Shown here one piece after another: positions 5,502-7,289 of a stretch of 7,289 nt of DNA (its first letter is position 1; every line of letters begins with the position of its first letter). The DNA comes from CAYNDL01 sp964396115 (GTDB taxonomy: Bacteria; Patescibacteriota; Andersenbacteria; UBA10190; CAIZMI01). Location of the stretch: assembly GCA_964396115.1 (NCBI GenBank), contig CAYNDL010000044.1, positions 1 through 7,289 of the forward strand. The letters run 5' to 3'. The notes under the pieces were generated by a model. That model did no database searches, was not told the DNA's origin, and saw only the letters and a program-made list of their open reading frames with translations. The position numbers were made by a program, and so were the translations under genes.

Positions 5502-6910
5502 CCCACACTCCCTTCCATCTCCATTTCAATAAGACGATTAAGCTCCACCGCGTATTCGAAAGGTAATTTTTTTACAATTGGCTCAATGAAACCAGAGACA
5601 ACCATTTGGATTGCCTCAGTTTCTTTTAACCCCCTACTGCGAAGATAAAAAAGCTGCTCCTCCCCGACGCGGCCGACGTTTGCTTCATGTGCTATGTCCG
5701 CGTGCGGCTCTTTTACCTCAATGTATGGGTAAGTATTAGTCTTCGACTTGCCATCGAACAGTAATGCATCACACATATTCTTAGATGTAGCGTTATACGC
5801 CTTCTTGCTGACCCTTAAGACACCCCTGTAAGTTGTTACTCCGCCATCGCGGGCAATACTTTTTGAAACGATCGTCGAAGAAGTATTTGGTGCAAGATGA
5901 AAGACCTTCGTTCCTGTGTCTTGGTTCTGCCCTTTCCCGGCAAATGCCATCGACAAGAAGTCTGTCTTCGCGTTTTCTCCAACCAAAACACTGCAAGGAT
6001 AAAGCATTGTGACACCCGATCCGAGATTGCCACTTACCCACTCCATAATTCCGTTTTCTTCGACGATAGCTCGTTTTGTATTCAAATTATAAGTATTTTT
6101 CGACCAGTTTTCGATTGATGAATACCGGACACGTGCACCCTTCTTAACAAAAATTTCGACGCAACCTGCATGCAGACTTGCCGTGTCGTAGCGTGGAGCA
6201 GAACAACCCTCTATATAATGCATCTCGGAACCCTCGTCCGCGATTATCAACGTATGTTCAAATTGTCCCAATCCTTCAGCGTTCATCCGGAAGTACGCCT
6301 GCAGAGGCAGAGCAATTTTTACGTTCTTCGGCACATAGATAAAAGTCCCGCCTGAAAACACAGCTGCATGCAAAGCAGCAAACTTATGATCCTCCGCCTT
6401 GACACAAGTCATAAAATATTTTTGTACTAATTCCGGGTATTTTTTTACGGCCGTATCGAAATTTTCGAATATGACACCCTGCCGCTCCCATTCTTCCTTC
6501 AACTTATGATAAGCCATCATCGACTCATATTGCGCACCTGTTCCTGCCAGAAAATTGCGCTCGGCTTCAGGAATACCCAAACGTTCGAATGTTTTGCGGA
6601 TATCCTTTGGCACGTCTTCCCACTTGTTGGCTTCCTTGGTTCCAGGTTCGGCATAGTACACAATTTTTTTTAAGTCTAGGCCGGAAGTGTTGGGTGCCCA
6701 TTTGGGCATTTTCTTTGCCCTAAAAATTTTCAGCGCTGCGAGACGTTTCTCCAGCATCCATTCCGGCTCTCCCTTTCGCGCAGAAATTAATATGACAACC
6801 TTTTCGTTAACACCCGCTTTCGCTTTAAAAGAAACCTTCGTCGGAGCTTTCTTGTCATACTTCCGTCGATCCACCGAAAATCCTTGCAACTTACTGTTCT
6901 TAGTCGGCAT
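5498..6910 (-). CDS. sufB: SufB, core scaffold protein of iron-sulfur cluster assembly
   Basis: The 470-residue protein is close in length to E. coli SufB (495). The N-terminal part holds the GEPEWMLEKRLAALKIF motif (47-63) typical of SufB. The beta-helix core includes LPLQAYFRMNAEGLGQFEHTLIIADEGS, with R208 and N210, and the YIEGCSAPRYD segment, where C236 matches E. coli C254, the proposed entry point for sulfur. W269 in ENWS fits the Trp of the proposed sulfur tunnel. C380 in NMCDALLF matches E. coli C405, and H408-E409 in AHEA match H433-E434; these line the SufB-SufD assembly site. The C-terminus has EEQLFYLRSRGL (417-428), shared with SufD. ATG at 6910 overlaps the regulator gene by 11 bases and has no Shine-Dalgarno, so coupled translation is likely. 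Residue equivalences are from memory of the E. coli work. Confidence 0.96.
   Translation of the reverse strand: MPTKNSKLQGFSVDRRKYDKKAPTKVSFKAKAGVNEKVVILISARKGEPEWMLEKRLAALKIFRAKKMPKWAPNTSGLDLKKIVYYAEPGTKEANKWEDVPKDIRKTFERLGIPEAERNFLAGTGAQYESMMAYHKLKEEWERQGVIFENFDTAVKKYPELVQKYFMTCVKAEDHKFAALHAAVFSGGTFIYVPKNVKIALPLQAYFRMNAEGLGQFEHTLIIADEGSEMHYIEGCSAPRYDTASLHAGCVEIFVKKGARVRYSSIENWSKNTYNLNTKRAIVEENGIMEWVSGNLGSGVTMLYPCSVLVGENAKTDFLSMAFAGKGQNQDTGTKVFHLAPNTSSTIVSKSIARDGGVTTYRGVLRVSKKAYNATSKNMCDALLFDGKSKTNTYPYIEVKEPHADIAHEANVGRVGEEQLFYLRSRGLKETEAIQMVVSGFIEPIVKKLPFEYAVELNRLIEMEMEGSVG
5508..5514 (-). promoter_or_regulatory. Ribosome binding site AAGGGAG for sufD
   Basis: AAGGGAG lies 6 bases before the sufD ATG at 5501, inside the last codons of sufB. 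It confirms the short sufD start. Confidence 0.7.
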
Positions 6911-7289
6911 GGTGATTCAAAAAATCAGCCAAATTTTTGCTGCCCAGTGTTTCCAAGACTAAACGTTGCACTTCCGATACGCCCCGTTTGGCAGGACAGA
7001 AGCCTGCTTGTTTGCAGACTTTCCCTTCTGCGCACTCAGTTAATGCTATGCCGCCCTCAAGAATATAAACAATATCCTTAACAGAGATTTTATTCGCCGG
7101 CTTAGCTAAGCGGTACCCGCCTGAAACACCTTCCCGGCTTTCTAATATCTTTTCTTTTGCCAGATCACGGGCAATTTGTGCAACAAAACGGTACGGCAAA
7201 TGGCGCGCTGAAGAAATCTCGCGCAGCGAAACATATTTTTTTTCACTCTTTGCAAGTGCGATCAGCAGCAAAAGAGCGTAGTCCGTTTT
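6900..7289 (-). CDS. Rrf2-family regulator with Cys cluster, likely iron-sulfur sensing (partial at N-terminus)
   Basis: The frame is open to the right edge (129 visible codons). The first visible residues KTDYALLLLIALA match the start of Rrf2/IscR proteins, so only about five residues are missing; the TTG at 7271 lies inside the conserved first helix and is not the start. The winged helix (about 20-65) contains VSLREISSARHLPYRFVAQIARDLAK and the wing GVSGGYRLAK. A Cys cluster follows: C86-X5-C92-X5-C98, the same spacing as the three cluster ligands of E. coli IscR. The fourth IscR ligand, His three residues after the last Cys, is replaced by Lys (K101). The protein is expected to bind DNA upstream of this operon and repress or activate it according to cluster supply; its binding site lies outside the window. 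It heads the suf operon and overlaps sufB by 11 bases. Confidence 0.92.
   Translation of the reverse strand, partial: KTDYALLLLIALAKSEKKYVSLREISSARHLPYRFVAQIARDLAKEKILESREGVSGGYRLAKPANKISVKDIVYILEGGIALTECAEGKVCKQAGFCPAKRGVSEVQRLVLETLGSKNLADFLNHHAD

Larger units (their letters stand above)
2592..7289 (-). other. SUF iron-sulfur assembly operon: rrf2-sufB-sufD-sufS-sufU-sufC
   Basis: Six minus-strand genes overlap end to end: rrf2/sufB by 11 bases, then sufB/sufD, sufD/sufS, sufS/sufU and sufU/sufC each by 4 bases (ATGA). No internal promoter or terminator space exists, so one mRNA is expected, starting upstream of rrf2 outside the window. The set contains a cysteine desulfurase, a sulfur acceptor, the full B-C-D scaffold and a regulator. 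SufE, SufA-type carriers and SufT are absent from this stretch. Confidence 0.85.

Noticed and set aside
7269..7271. TTG as the start codon of the Rrf2 gene
   Set aside because: The frame stays open to the right edge and the upstream residues KTDYAL match the conserved Rrf2 N-terminus, so the real start is outside the window.

Overview
The window looks like chromosomal sequence from a streamlined bacterium, most likely a member of the Candidate Phyla Radiation (Patescibacteria, Parcubacteria-like). The basis is gene packing with overlapping starts and stops, a region-4-only sigma-like protein fused to winged helices, a membrane protein at the left edge that resembles a conjugation-ATPase-associated family common in that group, and a SufD of about half the usual length. 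TGA is used as a true stop at several ATGA gene junctions, so the code is the standard bacterial one and not the TGA=Gly code of Gracilibacteria/Absconditabacteria. The lineage call is an inference from gene content.

Left part (1-1727, minus strand): a sigma region 4 plus three winged-helix protein (504-1727) is followed, with a 14-base overlap, by a membrane-anchored protein that runs off the left edge (517 down to 1). The second gene starts with GTG behind a good GGAGG ribosome site. Middle (1728-2581): a 134-base divergent promoter region separates the sigma-like gene from a single plus-strand gene (1862-2581). That gene encodes a membrane-anchored extracytoplasmic protein made of two related beta-rich repeats, each with one Cys pair.

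Right part (2592-7289, minus strand): a complete-looking SUF iron-sulfur cluster assembly operon, read from right to left as rrf2 regulator - sufB - sufD - sufS - sufU - sufC. There is not one intergenic base in the six-gene chain: rrf2/sufB overlap by 11 bases and the other four junctions are ATGA overlaps. SufS takes sulfur from cysteine, SufU accepts and relays it, SufB-SufC-SufD form the ATP-driven scaffold, and the Rrf2 protein carries a C-X5-C-X5-C motif suited to sensing cluster supply. The catalytic and ligand residues known from the model proteins are present. Points of interest are the half-length SufD, a SufU without the usual internal insertion, sufC placed last, and sufB, sufU and sufC starts that have no Shine-Dalgarno. 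The operon promoter and the first few rrf2 codons lie beyond the right edge.

No RNA genes, insertion sequences, CRISPR arrays or convincing intrinsic terminators were seen.
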